Positions 32,991 through 46,106 of a stretch of DNA of 64,000 nucleotides are shown piece by piece. Source of the DNA: Panax quinquefolius (taxonomy: Eukaryota; Streptophyta; Magnoliopsida; Apiales; Araliaceae); NCBI GenBank assembly GCA_020205615.1, contig CM035168.1:3241830-3305829 (forward strand), written 5' to 3'. The notes beneath the pieces were generated by a model. It was not told the DNA's origin and ran no database searches. It saw only the letters and a list, made by a program, of their open reading frames with translations. Made by a program: the position numbers and the translations under genes. Position 1 is the stretch's first letter, and each line of letters starts with the position of its first letter.

Positions 32991-34960
32991 TAAATTCTTG
33001 CGAAGTTTATACCTTACTTGATCTGGGTCTTTACCCATTCATTTATCTCTCCTGCATGTGCTCAACGTTTAAACTTGACTCAGGAGAAATTAGACTTTAA
33101 CTATCTGTGGAAACTCCAGTTAGAAACTTTCATCACATCCACATTTATAAATCTTGTTTGATTCAAGTTGGCACCATTACCTTACATTGACCTTATCTCT
33201 TTAAAGATACTTGCTTTTGATGTGATTTTAGGGATTGATTGGTTAACTACTCATCATGCCAAAATTGATTGTTTTAAATAAGGTTGTTAGTTTTCATATT
33301 CCTAACCAACTGTTATGCAATTCAAACAACTAAACCATTAAAATCAATCACTATCATATCTAATCATAAAGCTATTCGTTTATTGAAAAGCGGATGTCAA
33401 GCTTTCTTAGCCCATGTTATGGATTTGAATAAAGACACGTCAAATTTGAATAATATTCCCATTGTTATTGACTTTCTGACGTATTTCAAAGAACTTCCGG
33501 TCTACCCCCGAGCGTGAAGTTGAATTCTTTATTGATCTTGAACACAGTACAAAGCCCATTTCTAAAACCCCATATCGAATGGCTCTATTGAACTTGGGAG
33601 TTAAAGGTCCAACTCTGAGAATTGTTGGACATTGGTTTCATTAGTCTAGTACATCTCCTTGGGGTGCTCTGTTTTATTTGTAAAAAGAAGAAAAGCGGGG
33701 AGTATCGCGACTTTATTGACTATCGGAATTGAACCATGTCACCATCAAGAATAGGTATCCTCTACCTCGTATTGATGACTTGTTTGACCCGATTCTGAGG
33801 GCACAATTCTTTTCAAAAATCGATCTTAGTTACGGATATCATCAATTTGAAGATTAGAATTGAGGATATTCCAAAGACGCCTTGAACTCGGTATGGGCAT
33901 TATGAATTCTTAGTCAATGTCTTTCGGACTAACTAATGCTCTATGCGGCTTTCATGGATATGATGAACCAAGTATTCAAGGAATATTTGGATCGATTCGT
34001 TGTTGTCTTTATTGATGACATCCTTATATATTCCAAAAGTCGTGAAGATCATGAGCACCATTTGAAGCTGGTACTCGAAAGGCTTCGTGAAAACCAACTA
34101 TATGCCAAATTGAAGAAATCGCGAGTTACGGCTTGAAGAAGTAGCATTTCTTGGGCATGTGTGTCAAAACATGGAGATATCTGATGATCCCAAGAAAGAT
34201 TGAAGCAATCTGAAGTTAGAACAACCGGCAAATTCGGTGGTGAAGTCACGTAGCTTTTGGGCTTATTTGGTTATTATCGGAGATTAATGGAAGGGTTTTC
34301 TCGAATCGCTACTCCATTAACTTCATTAACTCGGAAGGATACAAAATTCGTTTGGAAGCGAAGAATGCGAGAAAAAGTTTCCAAGAGCTTAAGAGGAGAC
34401 TTATTTCAAGACTGTTCTAACAATACCATCTGGTTCGGATGGATTTGTTATCTCTGACGATGCTTCGAGCAAAGGGTTAGGATGTGTTCTCATGGCGTGG
34501 GGAAAAGTCATAGCCTATGCCTCGCGACAACTTAAAGAGTATGAGAGGAATTATCCTACTTCATGATCTAGAGTTAGCGTGATCGTTTTCTTATTAAAGA
34601 TATGGAGGCACTTATCTATATGGGAGAAAGTGGAGATATATTCGGACCATAAAAGCCTTAAATATTTCTTCACTCAAAAAGAACTCAACACGCGACAAAT
34701 GACGTTGGCTCGAGCTATTGAAGACTACGACCACACTATTCATACCATCCCGTAAAGCGAGCGTGGTAGGCGGACGCATTGAGTAGAAGATCATATCACG
34801 GGAGCGAGTGCGATGATGTCAAGTATAAGCATAGAGCCAACTTTAATAGAAAAGTTAAGGTTGCTCGAGCCACCGACCAAAGGCGATCATTATGAAGAAA
34901 GAAAGTACAAAGGAGCTATTAGGGCGAGAATTAATGAAGAAGGAATACTTGAGTCCACTC
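32991..34960 (+). pseudogene. A2 protease, reverse transcriptase and RNase H, broken but complete in extent
   Basis: The protease is near 33005-33060, its DTG changed (TLLDLGLYPFIYLS). RT motifs: a VKRRKAGS-type block near 33680 and the catalytic palm [20 protein letters not shown] (33975-34040) in a 66-codon open stretch. The connection domain is at 34257-34400 (GYYRRLMEGFSRIATPLTSL). RNase H sequence at 34440-34740 includes [19 protein letters not shown] residues. All parts absent from A1 are present here, which makes this copy the reference for family A. Confidence 0.86.
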
Positions 34961-36290
34961 TGACTTTGTGTTCCTAACGACTCGATTTGAAGTACAAGAT
35001 TATGATGGAGGCACACAATACACCATTTGCAATCCATCACGGAAGTACTAAAATGTATCGTGATCTTGACATACATTTTGGTGGAACAATATGAAGAGAG
35101 AGATTGCAAAGTTTATCTCGATGTGTTTAACTTGTCAGCGTGTAAAAGGCGGAGCATCTAGTACCTAAGGGTCCGTTGCAACCACTTGAGATTCCTGAAT
35201 GGAAGTGGGAACACATTACCATGGATTTAGTTCTGGGTCTTCCTACGGTTTCTCAAGGCATCAATGCTATTTGGGTTATTGTTGATAGATTAACCAAATC
35301 GCTCATTTCTTCCGATATCGGAGACTTATTCCTTGAGCGTCTTGCTAGTATGTGTAAATAAATGAGATTGTGAGGTTGCATGGCATGCTGTATCCATAGT
35401 TTGGGATCGTGACCCAAGATTCACTTCAAGATTTTGGGTTAGCTTGCAAAAAGCTATGGAGCGCAGTTTGCGATTTAGTTCGGCATACCATCCCCAAACA
35501 GACGAACAATCGGAGAGGACTTTTCAAACTCTTGAAGATTTATTAAGACTACGTGTCCTAGACTTCAAGGCGATTGGGATAAGTATTTACCATTGGTGGA
35601 ATTCTCCTACAACAACAGATTATCGAGCAAGTATAGGTGTGGCTCCATTGAAGCATTATATGGGCCGAAAATGTCGTTCTCCGATATGTTGGGATGAGGT
35701 GGGTGAAGCAACATTGTTGGGACCCGAGTTAAATACGCGATGACTCACCGAAAAGATCCAAATGATTAGACAACGTATACAAAGCGGCACAAGATCGACA
35801 AAAGAGTTATCGCGGATCTTCATCGAAAGGGCGTGGAATTTAGTGTAGGGGATCATGTATTATTGCGAGTTGCTCCATGGAAGGGAGTTACAAGATTTGG
35901 GAAGAGAGAAAACTCAATCCACGATTTATTGGTCCATTTCAAATTCTTGACCGAGTAGGAAATGTAGCCTATAAACTTGCATTACCTCAAGTATGTCTCG
36001 TGTTCATAATGTGTTTCACATGCTCATGCTTAATAAATATGTGAAAGACCCGAACCACGTTATTGAGTTAGAACAGGACGAGATAGCCAAGACTTAACGT
36101 ATTAGGAGGTACTGTCAAGATCTTGGATAGGAAGGAACATGTCCTACGCAAGAAAGGTCATACCACAAGTTAAAGTTTTGTGGAGGAATCATCTTTATAG
36201 AGGAAATGACACAGGAATTGGAAAGCGGAAATGAAAGCGAGGTATCCTCACCTTTTGAAACACCAGTGCGTCGTCGATTTCGAGGGACGA
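34961..36290 (+). pseudogene. A2 integrase with chromodomain-like tail, broken
   Basis: Zinc finger region 34990-35130. The core start at 35176-35361 is open ([18 protein letters not shown], first catalytic Asp; then [14 protein letters not shown]). The second Asp and the YHPQTD block are at 35400-35520 (SAYHPQTDEQSERTFQTLED). The tail, with GVAPLKHYMGRKCRSP near 35640 and the GPF/HM-MLNKYVKDP lead-in, is at 35900-36070. The chromodomain-like end (KARYPHLL) is at 36230-36260. Several frameshifts. Confidence 0.86.
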
Positions 36291-36297
36291 AATTTCA

Positions 36298-36310
36298 TAA
36301 GGAGGGAGGT
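36298..36310 (+). other. A2 polypurine tract
   Basis: TAAGGAGGGAGGT directly precedes the 3' LTR, identical to the A1 tract. Confidence 0.9.
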
Positions 36311-38913
36311 TGTAAGACCGAAATTTTTTAAATAAAAGGAATTTCCTTTATTTATTATTTTGAAATAGTAAGGGTTGATTTGATTAATGTGGATAGTTAA
36401 GGGTAAAATACATAAATATTTCAAAATAAGCAAGTGGTTATAAAATATTCATTGTTGTCGGGAATATTCGTTTGGTGCGTGGAATATTAAATCTTGTCGG
36501 GGAATATTAAATGCGGCCTAGCGACCATGTGTGGGCCCATAACGTGAGCGATTGGATGAAGAAAGCGACAAATATAAGTTGGTTAAAAATAACTGCGTAG
36601 TTATTCTGCGTTAAGGCATTGTTGGAATACCCGTGGTTAAAATCTGATGTCTGGCGTGGTTGCGTAGTAACTGCGGTATTGCGTATTGCATCAATTATTG
36701 ATCCTTACGTGAAGGCACTTTTCAATAGTTATTACGATAATTCTTTATTCGATATTTTATTTTATTGATTCAATAATTCTTTGCGTTGATATTTTATATT
36801 ATTGTTGTTCAATAATTGTCACCGCACATTATCTCCATTATCGGATCAATAATTCATATTATTTAAATAATATTATTAGATAGCATTATTGGCAATGTCT
36901 AGAAAGTTACATCGAGGAGAGGTTTGGTCACCTAATTGCGGCCGATGAGGAGAAATCCTTATCGGAAAGCCCCTCTCTCACAGAGCGGCTGGTTGTCATA
37001 ATTGTGATTACATAATATTATTTGTGAATAATTAATTATTGATATGATAAGAAAAATATTATAAACGATGGATTTATTTATTTTATGTGGTTATAATTGA
37101 ATGATTTAATGTTGAGGTGTTTTATCGGTAATTTTGTTTTGAATGGAGGTATTAAAAATCAAATCGATATTTTTACGATGTATTGTGTGAGTTATAATTT
37201 TTAATCCGAAATAGTTGGATCGTTGTAATTTTTGGATATGTTATACATACATAAGTTGAGTATATGTCCACAAATTTTGAGCCGTTAAAATGAGCGAATG
37301 ATTTGTTATGAATTTTAAGAGGTGGTGATTAGGAAATTAGGGTTATAATTGATTTTGGTGGAAAATTCTAGAATTGAGTGGGCCCCACTTGTGGTTGGTG
37401 AAGAAATGTGCTGAATTTTATTTCAAATGTGGTGGAGTGGCAATAGTAGCGGTAAAGCCATCGGTAAGAATTGAGTCAAGTCTGCCTTGGCGGGCTAACA
37501 TTTTCTATAAATAGAGGCTAAGTTAGAATTGAAAATCACACGAAACAAAGATTTCTCTCTTTCTCTCTATATATTATTGGCGTATTTTGTGAGTATTTAG
37601 ATACTTTGAGAGTTCTTTGTTGGTCTGAAGTTTCATTCAAAGATCACTTGAGCCTTTCCTTAGAAAGTACTAATTCTTTGAGGTAAGGGATATTATTTTT
37701 TTTCAAGTAATGATATTATTTCTTCAATATCATTATCTTTGAAATATTAGTTGGAACTTTTATCAAATTTGGAACTTTTTCATATGGGGTTACTTATTCA
37801 TGAGTTCTTATTCACGAGTTACTATTCATGAGTTCTTATTCACGATTCTTATTCACAAGTACTATTAATGAAGTGTGAAAATGTTTTTGTGGAATTTCTA
37901 TCTTTTGGTGTCGAGTTCTTATTCACGTTATCTGGCACTATTCAATAGAAAAATAAAATTTCTTCTTTTTGTCCAAAACATCTATTCGGATACTAGCTCG
38001 ATTGTATCCATGTTTTGATCATTCTTGAATTTTACACCACTATGATTATTTTGAGGTATTTTTGAACATGGATAAAACAAAAGTACGAATCCTTAATCCT
38101 TAATCCTTGTCATTTTGTTTCACTTGGATTCGTTTCTTTAAAAATATTTTTTTATCATCCTCGGTCTTAAATGATGATATTATTGAATATCTTTGGCACA
38201 GAGTGCAAAGATGAATGATTTCTGAAGAATATCTTTGGCACATAGTGCAAAGATGAGCAGTGTTGAGATGAACATGGCCAGGTGATTAATATCTTTGGCA
38301 CATAGTGCAAAGATGAGCAGTGTTTAAATGAACATGACCAATGATGAATATCTTTGGCTGTAGTGCAAAGATGAATATTTGATTCGGATGTTTATGGATT
38401 GATGTTACTGAGGATAAAAGATGAGCGATGAACTTTTAAATTCATATATAGAAGATAGTAGTTTGCATTCTCTACTTAACTCTTCAATGAATTATTACTT
38501 CATTAGAATATTGATTTAAAATTTGTTGTCTATTGTATTCTATTAAATTTTTCCTGTTGAAGACTAACGATAATTTGTTGTATATTATCTTAGTCATATT
38601 ATTCTTTAGTGAGCTAGTTGAGCTCATCCTTTTCCTTTTGTTCCATTCTTCTCGGGAGGCGAGAATATAAAGCGATGCAGTGGGGTATGGAATGAAGGTT
38701 TTAGAAAGGATTGTTTAGTAGTCCTCACCATTTTGTAAAATAATGTATCAATAAATGTGATGAGGATTTATTTGAGTATAAATATTATACAGAAGATAAT
38801 ATTTGTATTTAAACTCACAGTTTTACTGTTGTAATAATAAAGTTGTAGTTGTTTCTGTACCATGTATTGACAACTCAGAATGGGTGATGTATACCTATTT
38901 TGGGGGCATCACA
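36311..38913 (+). repeat. A2 3' LTR
   Basis: It aligns end to end with the A2 5' LTR: TATA at 37506-37514, donor GAG|GTAAGG near 37680, ACTATTCA repeats 37785-37945, 62-bp array 38187-38372, end GGGGGCATCACA. Differences from the 5' LTR are mostly at CAG/CTG/CG. Confidence 0.94.
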
Positions 38914-40270
38914 ATTCCAACATAATAATAAAGAATAGAATAACAGAAGCTCTCTTCATGAATACGAATGAAATAATACCCCTTACCTTAGAAGAACACT
39001 GGATACTGGAATAGTGAGGTAGCAGACTTCTCTTCTTCTTTCTCTCTATATTTTCTCTCTATAATAATTGCTCTATAGCTTTAGTGAATTAGTGAGAAAT
39101 GAAGGAAGAATGAACTTCTATTTATAGGAAAATATAGTTTCGATAATTGCACGTTTTGGGGCTCAAAATATTACAGTATAATACCTTCCTCTTTTTCTTC
39201 ATTTTTAATTTATGCAAGTATTATCAAACTTGCACCACCTCCCCTAATAGTAAATAATGTGAATCAATAGTTCAATCATGTGAATCAATAGTTATAATCA
39301 AGTGAAAATACGAATTATAGTATAGTACCTTCAATTATACCTCCATTTTTAACTTAGTCATTTACAAGTATTATCAATCTTACACCACCTCCCTAATAAT
39401 AGACAAGAATGTGAATCAATAGTACACACATGTGAATAAATAGTTATAATCATGTGAATTAATAGCAATTAATTACTCATTTATCCTAAGTTAAATACTG
39501 GATTGATCGATATAACCTCCGGACATCAATTATTATCGAAATAAATGTCAATTTTCACTAACACTAATAATTCCAACACAATGGAACTATCAATTTCATC
39601 TTTAATCAACACGAACTTATTCATCATTAATATTATAACTCACAATATTTAACAACCGTTGCGTTCTGGGAAGGGGGGCTTTAGATAAGGATTTCTCCTT
39701 ATTGGCGCGCAATTAGGTGACCAAACCTCTCCTTGACAGAACTTCTAGACATTGTCAATATTGCAAATAATAATATGAATAACTTTGCCATCTCAATTAT
39801 TTATTTAATAATATAACATATTATACAGATGATATTGTGACAATAATTGAATCAATAATATGAGAGATATGATGCAGCAATTACTGTAGAAATAATTGAG
39901 TATAACTGAGTGACTTATCACGTAAGCATCAATAATCAATACCGTGTGCTATTATGCAACCATGCGTATTACTGTACTTTTACTACCGAGTAGTTCAACA
40001 GTTTTAACGGTAACACTTTCGTCGTTATTTTTATAAAATGATAATTCTATCGTTTCTAACTACGACAATACTTCCGTTGTGGGGTCCACCAATGATTGTG
40101 CCGTCGTACGGATATTCCCCGAAAAAAAGAATATTTTATAACAACTTGCATACTTTGCAAAATTTATAAATACTACCCACAACTATAACATTATATCAAA
40201 TCCACACCATAATATTAAAAAAATATTTCGAGAAATTTAAATCTTTATTCATAAAATTTGGGGTCTCACA
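38914..40270 (-). repeat. B3 antisense B LTR, second segment
   Basis: It continues the antisense B LTR from the A2 insertion: the donor (reverse complement CCTTACCTTAGAAG near 38980-38993), the TATA box (reverse complement CTATTTATAGG near 39117-39127), the TTCACATGATTATAACTATT repeats, and the family start at 40260-40270 (GGGTCTCACA, that is TGTGAGACCC). The LTR start is intact and abuts the copia remnant. Confidence 0.88.
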
Positions 40271-41928
40271 CTTGGGATCTCCAGTCAACTAGGTTGGGTT
40301 TCCATCATTTCGATCCTTGTTTATAGGCTTTAAACCCATTCCCCTCGAAGTTATTTTTACTTGCTCTCTAGTCAAATCTTTAATCAACGGATTCGCTATA
40401 TTTTCTTTTGACTTAATGTACTCAATAGATATAATGTCTTTATAAAGCAATTTCTTTATGGTATTGTGTCTATGACGAATATGTTTAGACTAACCATTAT
40501 ACATGTTACTTTGTGCCCTTCCAATTGTTGAATGACTATCACAATGGATACAAATAGGTGGCACAAGTTTAGGCCACATAAGAATATCTTCTAAAAAATT
40601 ATGAAGCCATTCAGCTTCTTCTCCAGCCTTATCCAATGCAATAAATTCATATTCCATCGTTGATCGAGCAATGCATATTTGTTTAGAAGATTTCCATGAT
40701 ATTACTCCTCCACCTAGTGTAAACACAAAATCACTTGTAGATTTAGAGTCTTTTGTATCCGATATCCAATTCGCATCACAGTATCCTTCAAGTATTGTTG
40801 GATATCTTGTGTAGTGCAATCCAAAATTTTGAGTATATTTTAAATACCTTAAAATTCTTATAATTGCCTTCTAGTAATCTTGTCATGGATTGCTTGTAAA
40901 TCTACTCAATTTATTGACAGCTTATGCTATGTCAGAACGTGTACAATTAATTACGTACATAAGGCTTCCAATTATTTATGCATACTCAGGTTGTGATATG
41001 CTATTTCCTTTATTTTTAGACAAGTGTAGATTTATATCTACCGGTGTTCCCATAGGATTACAATCATATTGATTGAATTTCTTGAGTATTTTCTCAATAT
41101 AATATGATTGTGATAACACTAATCCATCCGATGTTTTAAAAATTTTAATTCTTTATATTATATTGGCAACACCCATGTCTTTCATGTCAAACATATTATT
41201 TAGCATTTTTTTAGTAGTTTTAATGATTTCATTATTATTACCCATAATGAGCATATCATCTACATAAAGACAAATAATAACATACCAATTCTTAGTGTCC
41301 TTGACATACACACATTTGTCACACTTATTTATTTTAAAACCATTTGATAACATTGCATTGTCAAATTTTTCATTCCATTGTTTAGGTATTTGTTTTAATC
41401 CATAAAGGGACTTTACAAGCCGACAAACTTTCTTTTCTTGTCCTGGAACAATAAATTCTTCTGGTTGTTCCATGTAGATTTATTCTTCTAAATCTCCATT
41501 CAAGAAAGCTTTTTTTACATCCATTTGATGTATTTTTAAATTATATATAGCTGCAATGGTTATTGACATCCTAATTGAGGATATTCTTGTCCCAAGAGAA
41601 TAAGTATCAAAATAATCTAAACCCTCCTTTTGTCTGTATCCTTTGATTACAAGTCTTACTTTATATTTATCTATAGATCCACCTGCTTTCATTTTCTTCT
41701 TAAATATCCATTTATATCCAAGAGGTTTAGAGCCTGGTGGGAGATCTACTAATTCCCACGTATGATTGTGCAAAATGGATTCTACTTCACTATTTATAGC
41801 CTCTTTCCAATATGGAGCTTCAGGACTCGACACTGCTTCTTTATAGGTTTGAGGCTCATTTTTTAACAAATAAGTTAGAAAATTTGGATCATAAGATTTT
41901 GCTGTTCTAGCACGTTTACTACGAGTAG
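40271..41928 (-). pseudogene. Ty1/copia pol remnant: reverse transcriptase and RNase H
   Basis: The minus strand encodes, in order, the lead-in to RVT_2 (YKEAVSSPEAPYWKEAINSE), the RT palm with the Y-V-D-D motif (IICLYVDDMLIMGNNN, near 41260-41300), and copia RNase H ([56 protein letters not shown]) ending near 40300 with a GMGLKPIN-like tail. The frame is largely kept but has several stops: a GAA-to-TAA change between DLEE and IYMEQPEEF near 41474, and others at 41150, 40990 and 40870. The gag, protease and integrase parts are missing: the D element starts at 41929 and the B3 LTR abuts the 3' side. Confidence 0.92.
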
Positions 41929-42752
41929 TGTGACAACCGTAATTTTGTAATTTAATTTTAATATTTATTTGATTGAATAAATATTTTTCGATGAATTAAT
42001 TATTAGATTAAATAATTAATTGATGAAGTTATGATAGATTAATTTAATTATATGTGTTACATTTATTAATTTAATGTGGAGAATTTTATTATTCAAGTAT
42101 GTGATTATGTGAGCTTATTGAATTAAAAGAAATATTTAATAAGCTTTATGTTATTTTAATTAATTTAATTATTAATTAGAGATTTAATAATTTGACATTA
42201 TTAATCAAAGAGAATTTGAATTATGTGACTATGTGTATTAATGAGAAATTATTATATTTTATTTAAAGTAAATTAAATAAGATATTAGATTTATTTTATA
42301 TGGATGTGATATTTTTTTAAACTATATGATAAGGTTTTATTAAAATAATGGGTTTTGAAACCTAGTATGCTAGCCAAACATGGCACTATGGGAAGTTGAG
42401 GCGATTACCCCATGATTTGGGTAATCCCACCACCAACAACGTCAGATTGATTTCTATATTATATACGTCTTCCTTTCCTTTTCTTTCATTTTTTTTCTAA
42501 GTCTAATATTAAGTAGAGAAAGATACAGAGAGAGTTGAGAAAATTTTGAGAGAGATTGGGAGAAACTCTGTGATTGAAGTAGAGAGAATTGTCAATTTAT
42601 CTAACCTACCCTTGGGTAATCTCTTCAACCCAATTTATATATTTTACGTCTTTTAAAGTTTTCATGAATATGGTTTTATTCATTCTGTAATTCTCTGAAA
42701 TTGGGAAATTCTGTTGTTATGAGAATATATGTAATAATTCGAGTTGTATGGC

Positions 42753-42757
<5 letters not shown>

Positions 42758-42801
<44 letters not shown>
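42758..42801. repeat. (TA)n microsatellite in D LTR
   Basis: About 22 uninterrupted TA dinucleotides. An apparent YIYIYI open frame across it is not a gene. Confidence 0.95.
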
Positions 42802-42804
<3 letters not shown>

Positions 42805-43789
42805 GTTTCCATATCATCAATTTCATAAGATTACAACGTATGATTATGGCTTGTTATTTCAAAATTTACAGAGTACGATATGGCCATATGGCCTTATCGT
42901 GATTTTTATATGTCAAATATAATTTATTTTGCAAAATTCACACATTGATATGATTATGCATGTTAAAATGAACAAAATGAAACTTAAATGGTTGGATTTG
43001 GCTTTATAACGAATCCGTAGCATTAAAATCTATGTTTTTGTTCAAGAACTTCAAGAACATCAAGAACAGTCCAATTTGCATGCTTTAATTCTGTGATTAT
43101 GTGTTTTAATGGGTGAAAATCACTCCATAGATGTTAAGTATTGATTATTTATGAATTCTAGCAAGTGGGTATGTCTAAATTAGTGTAAAAATAAGTTGAT
43201 TGGAAATTTTTAGTGCGAGTGTTACGCAATTTTTATTAATTACTGAAACTGGAATCTGAGTCTCGCATGCGACGCCAACTCCTAGTTCTTTTTTCTACAT
43301 ACATAGGCATATCATGTATTGCAATACTAAGTATCAATATCAGGTATGGCCTTACTTGTAAATGCATAATACTGATACCGATCTGAAAAGTGGCGGCCAT
43401 GGCTAAATACCACTTAGCAGATTAATCGAAAATGCAAATTTTAATGTTCAAGTATAGAAATGAGTTAGTGACCTAGTCTAATGAACATAAAAACTTGTTA
43501 GACATATAATGAGATATTAAAATGAGTTTTACCAAAGTCGAAGAAGACAATTACATGTTATTTGAATCGTTGATTATGTAATTAACTTGTTGTTCGTGTA
43601 GTATTATATTATGTAAAAACAAGTATGTTAATTTGACTAAGTATGGTCATGAAGTCGAGTTTAGACAAAGAATAACTTATGATGTTTAGTATGTTATTAT
43701 TGACTGGTATTGTGAACGTAATTGATAGGTAGGATTTAATTCAAAGAACGAGTTTGTTTAAGTGTAATCTACGCACGAGGCAAGTTTCT

Positions 43790-43950
43790 AAACCTTATCT
43801 TGTTACATTGAGCAAGTTTTCTAACTCTACATTTACGTTGAGCAAGTGTCTTACCCTAAACTTTCGTTGAGCAAGTTTCCTAACCCTACTTGTTATCGTT
43901 ATATAAGTTGATTAATTCATCTTTCGATATTGAGCAAGTTCTCATTTTTA
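43790..43950 (+). repeat. About 30-bp degenerate tandem repeat in D LTR
   Basis: Four to five units share (A/G)TTGAGCAAGTTT(C/T)CTAAC, separated by CCTACATTTACG-like spacers. It may be a regulatory or structural part of the LTR. Confidence 0.7.
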
Positions 43951-44864
43951 TTGATCAAGCTTGTCTTGTATATTAAAGTTTATTAATCTTCAAGCATGAT
44001 GTTGTTATACAATAATTATTCTATTGTATACCTTTTGAGATGTTATTCAAGTTAAATATTCATTTACTGTTAAACCTTGTTAGACTAGTGAACCCTTATT
44101 GATTCGACTAGTCCATAGTTGATGAGCGTTCTAAATTTCAGAACCCTTTGATGAATTATTCAAACCAAACTTCCTTTGGTGCGGACTCGAATGTCAAACT
44201 GAGATGAACAACCTCAGATAGGGGATTATTTACGCTTTAGCGTTAAGATATTAATGCACGATGTATGGTACTAAAGTGATCCCCCTAAGTACGAGAAGAA
44301 GAGTCCATAGTCTTATGATATTAAAGGTTTCAAGTAAAAACACTTGACAACCTAGGACATAGTTCAAGGTCTTATGACCCTCAAAATTTCTTTTGATTTT
44401 TGTTATTCATTCTTGATTCAAAAGTTGAGCTTTATATAAGAAGTTATTATTCATTTTTATATTGTTATACTTTGTTATATTGTTATACGTGCTCACTCTT
44501 GCATAACAATAACATTGCGATTAAAACGAAAGAGCGCATTTAACCTTCCACTTAGTAAGTAAGGCGAAGCAAGCTTAGCAAGTAATGAAGACTATTTATT
44601 TATGTGATTATGTAATGATAGTTAGACTTGATGTTACTTAAGACTTATTTGTTTATGTTTTTCGCACAGATGATTTAAGGTTAGAGTAACCTGGGATTTA
44701 TTTATTATTCAGTTGATGTAACCCCATAAGGGGAGAGATTTTATTATTATTTCTATATATTGTATGGTTTGCATTTTATTTACTGGTAGATAGATAGATG
44801 ATGTTTGTAGAGATGAACACCAAATCTCGTGGAAATGGAAATCTGGGATTTGGGGTGTCACTGA

Positions 44865-44880
44865 GTTAGTATCAAAGTCG
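44865..44880 (+). other. D primer-binding site (tRNA-iMet, degraded)
   Basis: GTTAGTATCAAAGTCG corresponds to the standard GTTGGTATCAGAGCC, with changes at three places, two of them consistent with G-to-A or C-to-T transitions. Confidence 0.75.
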
Positions 44881-45089
44881 TAAGGTTATGAACCTTAGGT
44901 GGAAACAACCTTAGGTAGTAGCCTTATAGGAGATCGAGAACATAGTAGTGGTAAACTCTTATCGAGTTCTAAGAAATGAATTTCTAAATTCATTGAAGAT
45001 AATAAAAGACTTTATGTGCTGTGTATGTGTTAATCTATGTGTTCGCTAAATACGGATTAGTAACTAAAACTTAAAATTTTGTTGTCACG

Positions 45090-45800
45090 ATGTCGGATGT
45101 TGGAGGAGCTAGTCGAGTGGGGAGGAGGAACCCCGATTACCTATAGAGAGGATCCCCGAGAGACATTCATGTCGTCGAGGAAACACTTGTATAGAGAGAG
45201 CCATCTCCGTTGATCACTTGTTGTTGGTCGGGAGCATGAGCGGAGATGATCCAGAGGAGGATCTGAGGAAGAGGAAGAAGAGAGTTCCCACCAACTCCAT
45301 TGATCAGAGATGTATGATGCACTCTATGATCGTAACGTAGAGTTGTAGGATCTTGTTAGGGATCTGACCGAAGCGAGCGGTTAGTCGGTGATTACTATTG
45401 AAAGCGAGAGGATAGAGATTGTGACTCTTCACACACACGTTTAGGAAGCGTGGAGTGGGATCTGGTTCACGAGAAGGGTCGGGGCCAGGATAAGTCCGCA
45501 TGAAATAGAGAAGTTAAAGAAGGATCTGAAGGAGAGCTCGGAGAGGCTTGCCATAGCGAGAGGAGGGTTTGGGTCGAGAGAGTCACGTCGTCTTGATCGT
45601 GCGTAAGATGATCGCCGCCGTCTGAAAGAAGGCTAAACTTGAGGAGACGTACTCTACACTATAAAATCTGATGGATGCGGTCCAAGATCAAGTCGGAAGT
45701 ATCCAATCTAGTTTGAGGATCTACCATCATATATGCTGAGATCGCGAGCGATGTCTTGCATCATGGAGGAGGAGCGTAGTAAGGTCATCCAAATACTTTA
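45090..45800 (+). pseudogene. D pre-gag open reading frame, coiled-coil-like, broken
   Basis: It starts MSDVGGASRVGRRNP at 45090. One frame of 45300-45620 reads like a charged helical protein (EMYDALYDRNVEL-stop-DLVRDLTEA; HEIEKLKKDLKESSERLAIA). Several in-frame TAG stops lie where CAG (Gln) would fit the context (after NVEL and in HTHV-stop-EAW). It resembles neither Gag nor a known enzyme. It sits between the primer site and the gag start at about 46107. The role is unknown; possibly an extra structural ORF of this family. Confidence 0.5.
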
Positions 45801-46106
45801 ACAGGAGAAGGTGATAGTATTAGTTTAAATATGTGAAAACTATTTGATAGTTAATGATGTAAATTCGATATGTTCATAAATAAAGGAATATTGTGATGTT
45901 TTAAATCTGTAGATTCTTTATCTCGGGATAGTTGATGTAAATAAGCGGTGATGCTATCTTATGATGTAAAGACTTTTAAATTAAATGAAATGTCAAAGTT
46001 TATTTGAAGTAATGTGTTAAGTGAGTTATGATTAAATGTTTAGTTAAGTCTTAAATGTTTTAGAGATTGAGTAAAGATCTAATAAGCGTATATTCTTAAT
46101 GAAATA

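Larger units (their letters stand above)
28950..38913 (+). mobile_element. A2: full-length Ty3/gypsy family-A element
   Basis: 5' LTR 28950-31582, primer site 31584, gag, protease, RT, RNase H, integrase/chromodomain, polypurine tract 36298-36310, 3' LTR 36311-38913. It is inserted in the 58-bp repeat zone of the antisense B LTR. The flanks read …TTATTC on the left and ATTCCAAC on the right, against GTTATTCCAAC in uninterrupted copies, so ATTC is duplicated (fifth base uncertain). It is the most complete element here, yet its frames are broken as given. Confidence 0.94.
41929..44862 (+). repeat. D 5' LTR
   Basis: It begins TGTGACAACCG and ends GGGGTGTCAC just before the primer site, giving a 2.9-kb LTR. 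A possible core promoter is the TATATTATATAC stretch near 42453-42466, followed by CT-rich leader sequence (CTTCCTTTCCTTTTC). A (TA)n microsatellite lies at 42758-42801, and a 30-bp-type repeat series, TTGAGCAAGTTTCCTAACCC, at 43790-43950. No partner LTR is present. Confidence 0.82.

Noticed and set aside
42701..42922. Frame with YIYIYIYI
   Set aside because: Produced by a (TA)n microsatellite inside the D LTR.
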